Of a DNA stretch of 64,000 bases, positions 1 to 11,330 are shown piece by piece. Source of the DNA: Pyricularia pennisetigena (Eukaryota > Ascomycota > Sordariomycetes > Magnaporthales > Pyriculariaceae); the NCBI RefSeq assembly GCF_004337985.1, contig NC_043742.1, forward strand, positions 8,225,136 through 8,289,135, in the 5' to 3' direction. The translations under genes were made by a program, and so were the position numbers. Numbering within the stretch: the stretch's first letter is position 1; each line of letters opens with the position of its first letter. Below the pieces are notes generated by a model. That model did no database searches. It worked only from the letters and a program-made list of their open reading frames with translations, and was not told the origin of the DNA.

Positions 1-2204
1 CGGTAAAAAATTGCTTATGTGCAAAAATATGGTGCGTACTACTTGTATCGTACATGATAGGGTAACCTAGCTTCCAAAGTTTAGGGGTTTTTTTTACGCC
101 GCGTCCAGGTTTCGTTTTAACTTTAAAAGTAACTGTTAAAACCTGTGGTTTTAGCGTTTTACCGGTATCGGTTTCCGAATCCGAATCCGAATGTAATTTT
201 ATAATTCCGCTAATAGCGGAATTAACCTCCTATTCCAGGGCGTTATACGTTGCGCTTTCGTTAACGTTACCTGGAATCAAACCCGTAAATAATTCGAAAT
301 CCATAAAAATTATGGACGTTCCAGCGGTTAATTCGCTGGGATTGGAGGATTTAGTATTCTTTGCAAAAGCAGAATCCGAATTAGAGTTTTTACTTTTTTT
401 TCGTGATTTAAAGGTGTTTTCCTGCCCATTATTTTCCTTTTTAGCGCCTTTTTTTAGCGTTTTTTTACCCGTTTTTTACCCGTTTTTTTGCTTTTAAACC
501 TATAATTAGCGGTTTTAGCCGTTGTAAGACCTGAAATCGAATTTTCGGATATAAGGTCCGCCATAAGGTATTGCAAATTTAACTTTTCCGAATTTTGGCC
601 TATTGCCTGCAAGGCCCGTTAGGTATTGCGTTGGCGTTCGGTCCAAATAGGGAATATCCCCTTTAGGGCCCGTAGGTATTAATTTCGTACGTTTACGGGG
701 TTAATTTGCACGTTGGTATTCGCTAATTTAGCTACCCGTAAGTTAAAACGGCTGTTAAATTTAGGTATTATTCCTTTAAATTTCGAAAAATTTAAGGCGT
801 GGAATTCCCGATATGGTGAATTTCGACTAATTTCGGGTGCAACGGAATAGCTATTTTTCAGGGTTTTATAAACCGTTACGGGGCTGGAATACCATGCAAT
901 GGATTTTAAAGATTTTTTGGTTAAACTGTTTTTTATAAGTAATAATAGGATTGATTGCTCGTGTTCCGGTAGGGTATAACCAATTTCAGGTTTGGAAATA
1001 AATTCCGCTGCTTTTATTACCCTAAATTGTATTATGAACGCCTGTTTCCATAACTCGTAATTGCTAGCCCTTACTGATTTACAATTTTCGGGGAAGGAAA
1101 ATACCCGTTTCGATAGTTTTTTACCTATTCCGTTATTTAGAATTAGGTTACCAGGTGGATTACGGGCTGCGGTAGCGGGTCTGCCTTCCGAATTACCATG
1201 AGGATTAGTGGAATTACCGTTTTTTAAAGTTAATAGTGCAATTAACTGTTGAATTGTCCTTTGAAATTGATCCATTTGCGTAATTAACGCTTTTAATTGC
1301 AGGTTTTAGGCCTGTAATTTAGCGGTTAAAACTTCGTTTGGGCTGGGTTTAGGCCCCCTGTTTGTTGGAATCGGGCCTGGAAGGCCCGATATAGGGCTGT
1401 TTTCCGTTGTAGGGTAATCTAAACTATAATAGCAATTCGGTAATTTATAGCTATAATTAATTAACCTAATTACCTAAGGGTAAATACCCTTTTTAATTTG
1501 GGATTTGTTATACCGTTTGCCTTTTAACGGGTATAGGCCTATAATTACCAATTATAGGGTTTATTGCTATTTTGAGTGGTTAAAATCCACTAAAATACAG
1601 GGTGGGAATCCCTAAAATCCCTAATTAATAGGTGCCCTGGTATTTGTACCAATCCAGGTGCGCGTAACGAATTTGATTCGTTAAATGGGTGCAGGGTAGA
1701 CTGCAGGGTATCGTGCAGGGTAAATTGCACAATATCGTGCAGGGTAAATTAACTATTAACGTAATTTCGCTAATGGGTTTATAGGTTATTGTAAACCCTA
1801 TTAAGCGCACTAGGATTTAATGGGCTATTGACGAACGAATATAGGGGTTTTGGCCCTGACTCGCTAGCGTAAACCTTATTAGAATTTTGAACCAATTACA
1901 GTGGCGTGCACGATCCATAAAAACCATACCAAAAATTTTGGATTTGCAATGCAAGCAATCGCTGTAATACCTAAAAGGGCCTAAATCGAACGCTTATTTT
2001 TAGCGATCCCCATTGTAATTACAGGGGGCTAGGTGCTGAATTAGCGTTTAAAACCAACAATTTTGCACAAAAACAGCAATATTTTCGTCAATATACGTGC
2101 TGTAAAAATGCGACAATAACCAAAATAAAGCCTAAATTTCAGGCTTTCCAACGATGCGAAATGCACCTTAATGCACAAACTAAAACCTTTCCGGGCTTAT
2201 AATT
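1..2204 (-). mobile_element. Copia-A copy 1, internal region (leader, gag, protease start), cut by window edge
   Basis: Reverse-strand internal part of a Ty1/copia-type retrotransposon. Read from 2204 towards 1 it gives the primer-binding region, a leader, gag, and the start of the protease region that encodes the YPILYD-type motif near positions 1-60. Its 5' LTR is the repeat at 2205-2758, so the element runs off the left edge. The same order is seen in the complete copy at 6430-14282. The frames are broken by stops of the TAA/TAG type expected from RIP. The gag start codon position reads ACG here, against ATG in the other copies. Confidence 0.9.
679..1275 (-). pseudogene. gag: Copia-A copy 1 gag fragment
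   Basis: This is the longest open stretch of gag in this copy (198 codons). It contains the family-wide segments KRVFSFPENC, ASNYELWKQAF and NVQINPVNVRN, also found in the copies at 7998, 39183 and 55184. Copia gag proteins form the virus-like particle. The block around NYELWKQAF resembles the conserved start of copia-type gag domains, which is known of the family. No CCHC zinc knuckle is visible in any Copia-A copy. The apparent start methionine is internal: the true start lies upstream near 1400, beyond in-frame stops. Not functional. Confidence 0.85.
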
Positions 2205-2758
2205 TGTTAATAATATAAATTGCTAATAGGGGGTTAGGCATTAGCCTAGGTGCGGCATAGTGCTAATTGCGGTGTAAAAGCCTGTAATTACAGGGTTTAT
2301 ATATATTAAATTCACTAATTTTGGGATTAATAAAATTAACTCATTGGTGGGGGAGACTTTATTTTATCTCCCTTATATACTTTCCGACATCGAAGTGGGG
2401 GTCCGCACCCCGCAAACGCTTCCGGTGCCGCACACGATTTTCCGAAAAATTATTTTGTATACGTTGTTGAAAAAACACCCTCATTTCCATACAAACCATT
2501 TCTGGGTTCGCACTAATTTGCTAACTTGGTGAAAATTTCAACCCGGTACAGGGTAGCTGACTCGTAAGTGCAGGGTGGGTATTAAACCCGGTACAGGGTG
2601 AAACCCCACTCGCTGACTTTGGATCGCAACTCCTGCAACACACAAAATATAATAGAAAATCTAACAACCTCAGCAGCCCCACTTCGGCACTATTTATTGT
2701 GGTTTATATACAAATAAAAGTCGACCCATTACATGCTAAATAACGCATATAATTAACA
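2205..2758 (-). repeat. Copia-A LTR, 5' LTR of copy 1
   Basis: 554 bp repeat with TGTTAA at one end and TTAACA at the other. It matches LTRs at 13493, 32867, 37976, 40549 and 53685. It directly abuts the primer-binding region of copy 1 (2193-2204), which makes it that copy's 5' LTR. On the other side, at 2759, sequence of copy 2 pol begins in mid-frame, so copy 1 was inserted into copy 2. Confidence 0.92.
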
Positions 2759-5700
2759 ATAGGTAATTGCCCTAATTTTATCGAAGCTAGGTGGACTTTT
2801 TGTAATTTTAACGGTCTTTTTTAGCAATAATAACTTTATATACCCCAAACGCCTGTGCCGTAATAGGCTTTTTTAGGCCTGGATTTCGTTACAATTACCT
2901 GTAATTCCGTTTCTTTTAAGGGTTAACTAACCGTCCGTAATTCGTTTTAGCTTTAAAAAAAGGTAATTTACAGGGGCCTGCTTTAAATCCGATAATAAAA
3001 GAGGTTTGAACAACGGATTTTTTGTGTGGGAAACCCCTTTTTTTCGGAAATAATCCCTTTTATATTAAGTTATATAAAAAGGTTACCTAGCGGTATACCG
3101 GGCCGACGGGCCCAATTTCACGTGCATTTTCAGGGTTTTTACGGCTAAGCTTTTGCGTTAAACGTGAATTTACGGCTATTTCCGTATTTTGTTCGGGATT
3201 TAGCTTTTCCGTCACCGTATTTTTTTCCGGTTCCGAAATGGTGTAGATTTTTTTATCCTCGTAATTTTCGGGGTTTATATTGGTTAATTTTATCTCCAAC
3301 AGGGCTGCGTAACTTTTTGTAACCACCTGTAGGGTTATGCTAAAACGGTGCTATATTTACCTATTATACAGGCGTAATCCGAAATTTTTAGTATATTTCG
3401 AATAAGGATATCGCACCTTTTAACTTTTAAATAGAACGAATGTTTAACGGTATTTAAGCGTCCCCACGCTTTGCAATTTCTATTATATAGCGTATTTGTT
3501 AATATCACGCCCCCTGTATTATAATATATAAAACCACTAACGATATTCTTTCCAAACAAAAGGGATATATAAAACGTTATTTAACGTAACGTTTATAAAT
3601 TCGTCAGCTTTTTAGCCGTAACGGACTTGTATTTTCACAGTTCCGGTGCCTACAGGCCTAATAGGGCCACCTTCAATACCAAATTCGACTGTAAAACCGG
3701 GGGTATAATCGGTAAAAAATTACTTATTTGCAAAAATATAATGCGTGCTACCTATATCGTACAAACTAGGGTAACCTAATTTCCAAAATTTAGGGGTCCT
3801 TTTTAGACCGCGTCCAGGTTTCGTTTTAACCCTATAATTAGCTGTTAAAACCTGTGGTTCTAACGTTTTACCGGTATCGGTTTCCGAATCCGAATCCGAA
3901 CGTAATTTTATAATTCCGCTAATAGCGAAATCAACCTCCTATTACAGGGCGTTATACGCTGCGTTTTCGTTAACGTTACCTGTAATTGAACCCGTAAATA
4001 ATTCGAAATCCATAGAAATTATGGACGTTCCAGCGGTTAATTTGGTGGAGTTGGACGATTTAATATTTTTTGCAAAAACAGAATCCGAATTAAAGTTTTT
4101 ACTCTTTTTTCGTGATTTAAAAGTGTTTTCCTACCCATTATTTTCCTTTTTAACGCACTTTTAAGCGTTTTTTTCCCCGACTTTTTACCTTTAAATCTAC
4201 AATCAACAGCCTAAACCGTTGTAAAGCATGAAATCAAACTTTCGGATATAAGGTCCGCTATAAAATGTTGCAAATTTAACTCTTCTGAATTTTAACCTCT
4301 TATTTGCAGGGCCCGTTGGGTATTGCGTTGGCGCTCGGTCCAAATAGGGAATATCCCCTCCAAAGCCCGTAGGTATTAATTTCGTACGTTTACGGGGTTA
4401 ATTTGCACGTTGGTATTCGTTTATTTAGCTACTAATAAGTTAAAACGGTTGTTAAATTCAGGTATTAATCCTTTAAATTTCGAGAAATTGAAAGCGTGGA
4501 ATTCCCGATATTATAAATTTCGACGAATTTCGGGTGCAACGGAATAGCTATTTTCCAGGTTTTTATAAACCGTCACGGGGTTGGAATGCCATGCAATGGA
4601 TTTTAAAAGTTTTTGGTTAAACAGTTTTTTATAAGCAATAATAGGACTAACTGCTCGTATTCCGGTAAGGTATAGCCAATTTCAGGGTTGGAATCAATTT
4701 CCGCTGCTTTTATAGCTTTAAATTATACAATTAACGCCTATTTCCACAAATTATAATTGTTAACCTTTATTAATTTATAATTTTCGGGGAAAGAAAATAC
4801 CCGTTTCGATCGTTTTTTACCTATCCCGTCACCTGAAATTAGGTTACCGGGTGCATCAGGGGGTGCGGTAGCGGGTTTCTTCTCCGAATTTTCAATCAAA
4901 TTAGTGGAATTACCGTTTTTTAGGGTTAACAGGGCAATATACTGTTAAATTATCCTTTAAAATTATTTTATTTGCGTAGTTAACGCTTTTAATTGCAGGT
5001 TTGGGCCTGTAATTTAGCGGTTAAAATCTCCTTTGGGTTGGGTTTAGGCCCCCTTTTTGTTGGAATTGGGCCTGGAAAGCCCGATATAGGGTTCTCTTTC
5101 ATTGTGGGGTAACCTAAATTATAGTTGCAATTCGTTAATTTATACTTATAATTAACTAACCTAATCGCTTAAGGTTAAATACCCTATTTAATCCAGGATT
5201 TGCTATGTCGTTTGCCTTTTGACGGGTACAGGCCTGTGATTGCCAATTACAGGGTTTATTGCTATTTTTAATGGTCGAAATCCACTAAAATACAGGGATA
5301 GAATCCCTGAAATTCGCAATTAATAGGTGCCCTGGTATTTGTACCAATCCAGGTGCACGTAATGAATTCAATTCGTTAAATGGGTGCGGGGTAATTTGCA
5401 AATATCGTGCAGGGTAGCGTGCAAATATTGTGCAGGGTAGCGTGCAAATATCGTGCAGGGTAGCGAGCCAATTAACGTAATTCCGTTAATGGGTTTATAG
5501 GCTATCGTGAACCCTATTAAACGCACTAAAGTTTTGTGGGCTATTGCGAACGAATACAGGGGTTTTTGGCCCTGATTCGTTAGCGTGAACCCTATTAAAA
5601 ATTTTGAGCCAATTACAGTGGCGTGCACGATCCACAAAAACCATACCAAAAATTTTGGATTTGCAATACAAACGATCGCTGCAGTACCTGAAAATTAGGC

Positions 5701-5924
5701 CTGAGTCGAACGTTAATTTTTAGCGATCCCCACTGTAAATACAGGGGGTTAGGTGCTGAATTAGCGCGTAAAACCAACAATTGCGCACAAAAACAGCAAT
5801 ATCTTCGTCAATATACGCGCTGTAAGGATGCGACAATAACCAAAATAAAGCCGGAATTTCAGGCTTTCCAGCGATGCAAAGGGCACTTTGGTGCATAAGC
5901 TAGAACCTCTCCGGGCTCATAACC
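2759..5924 (-). mobile_element. Copia-A copy 2, 5' two-thirds (gag, protease, integrase start), RIP-decayed
   Basis: Reverse-strand Copia-A internal sequence from the primer-binding site (5913-5924) to a break inside the integrase region at 2759, where copy 1 was inserted. The gag start (ATG on the reverse strand near 5102) and the protease region (about 3340-3800) can be followed by similarity to the complete copy. Short open pieces at 3087-3326 and 3335-3559 are post-protease polyprotein fragments. Only the first six bases (TGTTAA, 5925-5930) of its 5' LTR remain before unrelated sequence, so the LTR was lost in a later rearrangement. Confidence 0.88.
5913..5924 (-). promoter_or_regulatory. 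Primer-binding site complementary to initiator tRNA-Met anticodon arm
   Basis: The reverse strand reads GGTTATGAGCCC immediately next to the LTR end. This is the exact complement of GGGCUCAUAACC, the anticodon stem-loop of eukaryotic initiator tRNA-Met. Drosophila copia is known to be primed by a 5' half of that tRNA cut in the anticodon loop, and this site has the same logic. Other copies show RIP-altered forms of the site at 2193-2204, 6945-6956, 40537-40548 and 54245-54256. Confidence 0.75.
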
Positions 5925-5930
5925 TGTTAA

Positions 5931-6012
5931 TTATGCCGCTGTTCAATTGGCTGCGCGCCTGAAAAATGCAGCCGACTGCACTTAACGTGCGGTCGCAGGG
6001 CCTTTATAAGGC
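5931..6012 (+). repeat. Hairpin-rich repeat HR-G, copy 1
   Basis: 82 bp segment repeated at 44382-44463, with differences mostly of the transition type. It contains three short dyads in a row: one around GCAGCCGACTGC, one around GCACTTAACGTGC, and the palindrome GCCTTTATAAGGC. No coding frame is seen. It follows the broken end of Copia-A copy 2. Function and family are unknown. Confidence 0.6.
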
Positions 6013-6424
6013 TTGTCTTTAACAACTTTTACAATGCAAAAGCGCTTATTATAATTTACCCTCGTTCCGATTAGGTCAATCCCTATTTGGATGGGGAAAA
6101 AATAAACAGCTTTATCCAATCAAAAATATTTTGGTCAAATTTCCTAACGAATGTATTTACAATATTTGCTGAAGCGATTTTGCGATGATAAAAATTTTTA
6201 CGCCTTTTAATTAAAATTCAAACGCTGGCTTAATCGTTATAATCTCGTATTAATTATTACCAAAAGAATCTAGCGGACGGGAAAAAGTTTTTTCCTGTAA
6301 AAGAAAAAAAAAACCGATAAGAAAAAAGAGGTATTTAAAACTGAGTCTACGTATAGGGCTTTCTGCTAATAAAATAAAGTTAAAATGAAAACGCCAAGAT
6401 TTCCGGAGTTTAACCGTAACGGTT
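6013..6424. other. Unassigned AT-rich spacer before the complete Copia-A
   Basis: About 410 bp with no convincing frame or repeat. It is continuous with the sequence at 14288 once the Copia-A insertion (6430-14282, duplication ATTAC) is removed, so it may be the far downstream flank of the decayed helicase gene. That link is inference. Confidence 0.4.
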
Positions 6425-6429
6425 ATTAC
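6425..6429 (+). repeat. Target-site duplication ATTAC (partner at 14283-14287)
   Basis: ATTAC stands directly before the 5' LTR and again directly after the last LTR base at 14282. A 5 bp duplication is normal for copia integrase. It proves that 6430-14282 entered as one unit, including the extra LTR piece at its 3' end. Confidence 0.9.
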
Positions 6430-6944
6430 TGTTAATTATATGCGTGATTTAGCATGTAATAGGTCCTCTTTTATTTGTATATAAGCCACAATTGATCGTG
6501 CCGAAGTGGTGCTGTTGGGGCTGCCGGATTTTCTGTTATATTTTATGTGTTGCAGGAGTTGCGATTCAAAATGTCAGCGAGTGGGGTTTCACCCTGTACC
6601 GGGTTGAAATTTGCACCAAATCAGCAAATCAGTGCGAGCCCAGAAATGGTTTATATAAAAATAAGGGTGGTTTTTTCAACAACGCATATAAAATAATTTT
6701 TCGGAAAATCGTGTGCGGCACCGGAACCCTTTGCGGGGTGCGGACCCCCATTTCGATGTCGGAAAGTATATAAGAGAAACAAAGCAAAATCTTCCCCATT
6801 AATAAATTAAATCTAGTAATCCCAAATTTAATAAACAATTTAATGCATTTAAACCCTGTAATGACAGGTTTTTATCACGCAATTAACACCACGCCGCATT
6901 TAGGTTAATGTTTGAAGCCCTGTTAATAACCCATATTGTTAACA
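6430..6944 (+). repeat. 5' LTR of Copia-A copy 3 (45 bp shorter form)
   Basis: 515 bp against 558-560 bp in the copies at 13493 and 53685. The missing 45 bp lie between two direct repeats of CCCTGTRCCGGGTT inside the LTR, so a recombination or slippage deletion explains the difference. It starts TGTTAATTATATGCG and ends TTGTTAACA. Confidence 0.92.
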
Positions 6945-6956
6945 GGTTATAAGCCC
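6945..6956 (+). promoter_or_regulatory. Primer-binding site, RIP-altered
   Basis: GGTTATAAGCCC follows the LTR with no gap. It differs from the intact site of copy 2 (GGTTATGAGCCC) by one G-to-A change. Confidence 0.7.
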
Positions 6957-7720
6957 GGAAAAGTTGAAGCTTATACATTAGAATGTATTTTGCATCGTTG
7001 GAAAACCTGAAATTCAGGCTTTATTTTGGTTATTATCGCATTTTTACAGCACGTATATTGACGAAAATATTGCTGTTTTTGTGCGAAATTGTTGGTTTTA
7101 GGCGCCAATTTTAGTACCTAACCCCCCTTTATTTATAATGGGGATCGTTCAAAATCAGCGTTCGATTTAAGCCCTTTCAGGTATTGCAGCGATCGCTTGC
7201 ATTGCAAGTCCAAAATTTTTAGTATGGTTTTTGTGGATCGTGCACGCCACTGCAATTGGCTTAAATTTTGAATAGGGTTTACGCTAGCGAATTAGGGCCA
7301 AAAACCCCTATATTCGCTCGCTAATAACCCACTAAATTCTAATGAGTTTAATGGGGTTTACAATAACCTATAAACCTATTAGTGGAATTACGTTAATGGT
7401 TAATTTACCCTGCACGATACCCTGCAATCTACCCTGCACCCATTTAACGAATTGAATTCGTTACGTGCACCTGGATTGGTACAAATATCAGGGCAGCCAT
7501 TAATTGCGGATTTCAGGGATTCTAACCCTGTATTTCAATGGATTTTGACTATTAAAAATAGCAATAAACCCTATAATTGGCAATTACAGGCCTATACCCG
7601 TTAGAAGGCAAACGGTATAGCAAATCCTAAATTAAATAATGTATTTACCCTTAAGCGATTACGTTAATTAAATATAATTATAAATTAGCGAATTACAATC
7701 ATAATTTAAATTACCTTGCA

Positions 7721-9494
7721 ATGGAAAATAGCCCTATATCGGGCTTTCCAGGCCCAATTCCAACAAAAAAAAGGCCTGAATCCAACCCAAACGAGGTTTT
7801 AACCGCTAAATTACAGTCCCAAAACCTGCAATTAAAAGCGGTAATTACGCAAATAAATTAATTTCAAAGGATAATTTAACAGTTAACTGCCTTATTAACC
7901 CTGAAAAGCGTTAATTCCACTAATTTAAATGGTAATTTGGATGTTAGACCAGCTACCGTTACCGCACCCCCTAATCCACCTGGTAACTTAATTTTAGGTG
8001 ACGGGATTGGTAAAAAACATTTCGAAACGGGTATTTTCCTTGCCCGAAAATTGTAAATTAGAAGGGGTTAGTAATTACGATTTGTGGAAACAGGCGTTAA
8101 TAGTACAATTTAGGGTTATAGAAGCAGCGGAATTTATTTCCAACCCTAAAATTGGTTATACCCTACCGGAATATAAGCAATCGATCCTATTATTATTTAT
8201 AAAAAAGAGTTTAACCAAAAAACTTTTAAAATTCATTGTATGGTATTCCAACCCCGTCACGGCTTATAAAGGCCTGGAAAATAGCTATTCCGTTACACCG
8301 GAAATTAGTCGAAATTTCATAATTCGGGACCAAGCTTTAAATTTTTCGAAATTTGAAAAATTGATAACTGAATTTAACAACCGTTTTAATTTATTGGTAG
8401 CTAAATCAACGAATATTGACGTGCAAATTAACCCCGTAAACGTACGAAATTAGTATTTACGGGCCCTGGAGGGGATATTCCCTTTTTGGACCGAACGCCA
8501 ACGCAGTACCCAACGGGTCCTGCAGGCAATAAGCCAAAATTCGGAAAAGTTAAATTTGCAATACTTTATGGCGGACCTTATATCCGAAAACTCGATTTCA
8601 GGTTTTACAACGGCTGAAGCCGTTAATTATAGGTTTAAAGGTAAAAAAACGGGTGAAAAAAACGTTAAAAAAAGCGTTAAAAAAGAAAATAATGGGCAGG
8701 AAAACACCTCTAAATAACGAAAACAAAGTCAAAAATCTAATTCGGATTCTGCTTCTGCAAGGAATACTAAATCCTTCTCCAACGAATTAACCGTTGGAAC
8801 GTCCATAGTTTCTGTGGATTTCGACTTATTTACGCGCTCGATTCCAGGTGGCGTTAACGAAGGCGCAACGTATAGCGCCCTGGAACAGGAGGTTAATTCC
8901 GCTATTAGCGGAATTATAAAACTACGTTCGGATTCGGATTCGGAAACCGATACCGGTAAAACGCTAAAACCACAGGTTTTAGCAGTTAATTTTAAAGTTA
9001 AAACGAAACTTGGTCGCGGCGTAAAAGGGACCCCTAAACTTTGGAAGCTAGATTACCCTATTTTGTACGATATAGGTAGTACGCACCATATTTTTGCAAA
9101 TAAGCAATTTTTTACCGATTATACCCCCGGTTTTACAGTCCAAATCGGTACAAAAGGTGGCCCTGTTAGGCTTGTAAATACCGGAACTGTGAAAATACAA
9201 ATCCGTTACAGCCAAAAAATTGACGAATTTACAACAATTACGTTAAATAACGTTTTATATATCCCCTGGTTTGGAATAAATATCGTTAATGGTTTTATAT
9301 ATTATAATATAGGGGGCGTATTGTCAAAAAATATTTTGTACCATAAAAATCGCAAAACGTGGGGACGTTTAAATACCGTTAAATATTGGTTTTCTTTAAA
9401 GGTTAAAAAATACGATATTTTTGTTCGAAATAACGTAATTTCGAATTACGCCTTTATCATAGGTAAATATAGCACCGTTTCTAATATAATTTAA
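7721..9494 (+). pseudogene. gag-pro: Copia-A gag and protease
   Basis: Starts at ATG 7721 (MENSPISGFPGP), a start shared with copies 5 and 6 and preceded by a leader of about 770 bp. An early in-frame TAA at about 7858 splits it. The open stretch 7998-8453 holds the gag core (KRVFSLPENC, YDLWKQALIV). The open stretch 8814-9494 holds the protease, with LYDIGSTHHIF where copia proteases have D-S/T-G-A/S. The active triad reads DIG here and DTG in the copy at 37550, as expected from one C-to-T change. No zinc knuckle separates gag and protease. Non-functional. Confidence 0.88.
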
Positions 9495-11330
9495 CAAGGG
9501 GTTATAAAGGGTTACGCCACCCCGCGGGAGATAAAATTATATAATATAAGCCCCGAGAATTACGAGGATTATAAAATTTATACTGATTCGGAACCGGAAA
9601 AAAATACGGTAACGGAAAAGCTAAATCCCGAACAAAATACGGAAATAACCGTAAATTCACCTGTAACGCAAAGATTTAACGGTAAAAACGCTAAAAATTT
9701 ACGAGAAATTGGGCCCCGTAGGCCCGGTATACTGTTAGGTAACCCTTTTATACAACCTAGTATAAAAGGGACTATTTCCGAAAAAAAGGGGTTTCCCACA
9801 TAAGAAATCCGTTGTTAAAACGTTTTTATTATCGGATTTAAAGCAAGCCCCTGTAAATTACCTTTTTTTTAAACCTAAAACGGATTACGGACGGTTGGTT
9901 AATCCTCAAAAAAAACGGAATTGTAGGTAGTTGTGACAAAATCCAAACCCAAAAAACCTTGTTATAGCACAGGCGTTTGGGGTATATAAGGTTATTATTG
10001 CCAAAAAAAACCGCTAAAATCATAAAAAGTTTACCTAATTTTGACAAAATTAGGGCAATTACCTATATCGCTTACGCTAAAGCTATTTTTATCAGGCGTA
10101 CAAATAAATTCGCATTTTTTACATCCCCTAATATTTTCGATTTTAAAAAGGGTAATACAATAACTTTTGAACCTAATCTTTATAATAAAAAGCCTGTATT
10201 TTTGTTATTAGTTGACCGAAAATTACATTTTCGGTGGTTTATTCCATTAGAAAATAAAACCGGATTTACGGTTTTAACAGCTATTAAAGCTCTTTTTAGG
10301 GTTTTAGAAGCTACGTACGGGCGTTACCCCCTAAATTTTCACTTTAATGGGGGGTACGAGGTTAACATAAACTTTTGAAATTGGTTTATAAACAAAGGTG
10401 TTAATTTTAGCATTTCGAATCCCTATAACCACGGCTAAAACGGATTAACGGAGCGGTACATGAAGGTTATTTTGGATAGGCTTCGGTTTACCATTATAGT
10501 GGCGGGTTTACCATTATATTTATAATATTATTTACTATTTACCGTGGTTAATTTAATTAACCGTACAACGGTAATTAATAGGGATTTAACATTTTACGAG
10601 GAATTTTATTCCGAATTCCAATTTGGATTACCGCAGAAACCCAACTTAGGGCATTTTCGGGTTATTAGTATTGTATACCAAATTATTATACTATTGCAAA
10701 AGCGCCAAAAATTTAATAAATTGGTTCCCCGCACCGAAACGGTAAAACTTTTAACCCATTTATCAAAATTTACAACGTTGGTTTACGTACCCGCTAAGCG
10801 GGCCGTATACAAAACCTTTACCGTAAAAATTATAAAGGGCTTAACCGTTGAGATTTTGGTTATTCAAGGGGAAACGCTACAAATTCCAAAAAGGGAAAAT
10901 ACACATTTAAAAGGGAATTTTAATTTTGAATTTAAAAACGAAATTAACAGCGTTCCAGCGGATAACTATCCTTTAAAAAACTTTGAAAAAACAGGGCATT
11001 TACCACCTGTTACAGGGTATTTACCATTTGTTACAGGGTATTTAAAGCCTGAAGATATAATACCTGCCAGGTTTATATAGCCTACCGTTCGCCCCCCAAA
11101 ACCTATAACGGTAACGGTACCTAATCCAATACCTAAAACAACGGACGTTCCGGTGTTTTCAGCACTTAAAATACAAAATATGGAGTTAAGTTCGCAGTTT
11201 GAAAACCCAAATCTAATAGATATAAATTACGTGCATTTTTTTTGTTTTTAAGCCAAAAAGAAAATGAAAAAAAAGCCTATTAAAGATGGTAAACCAAATA
11301 ACTACCAACAGGCCTTAAATAAGCTTAAAA
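9495..11330 (+). pseudogene. int: Copia-A integrase and linker region
   Basis: Integrase region of the polyprotein. The open piece 9977-10378 carries the catalytic core: LLVDRKLHFRW and, further on, ATYGRYPLNFHFNGGYEVN. The second catalytic Asp is Asn here (FNGG), while the copy at 36493-36771 keeps SDGG, a RIP-type G-to-A change. The open piece 10544-11080 is the integrase C-terminal and linker part, with three near-repeats of VTGYLP. Broken by many stops and not functional. Confidence 0.82.

Noticed and set aside
2344..2532. Frames of about 60-90 codons (VRTPQ...TIFRKIILY...) repeated at 6629, 13735, 19109, 26815, 31646, 33020, 38115 and 40702
   Set aside because: They all lie at the same place on the antisense strand of Copia-A LTRs. 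The peptide is conserved because the LTR is conserved, and solo LTRs and both element ends have it alike. No independent gene evidence.
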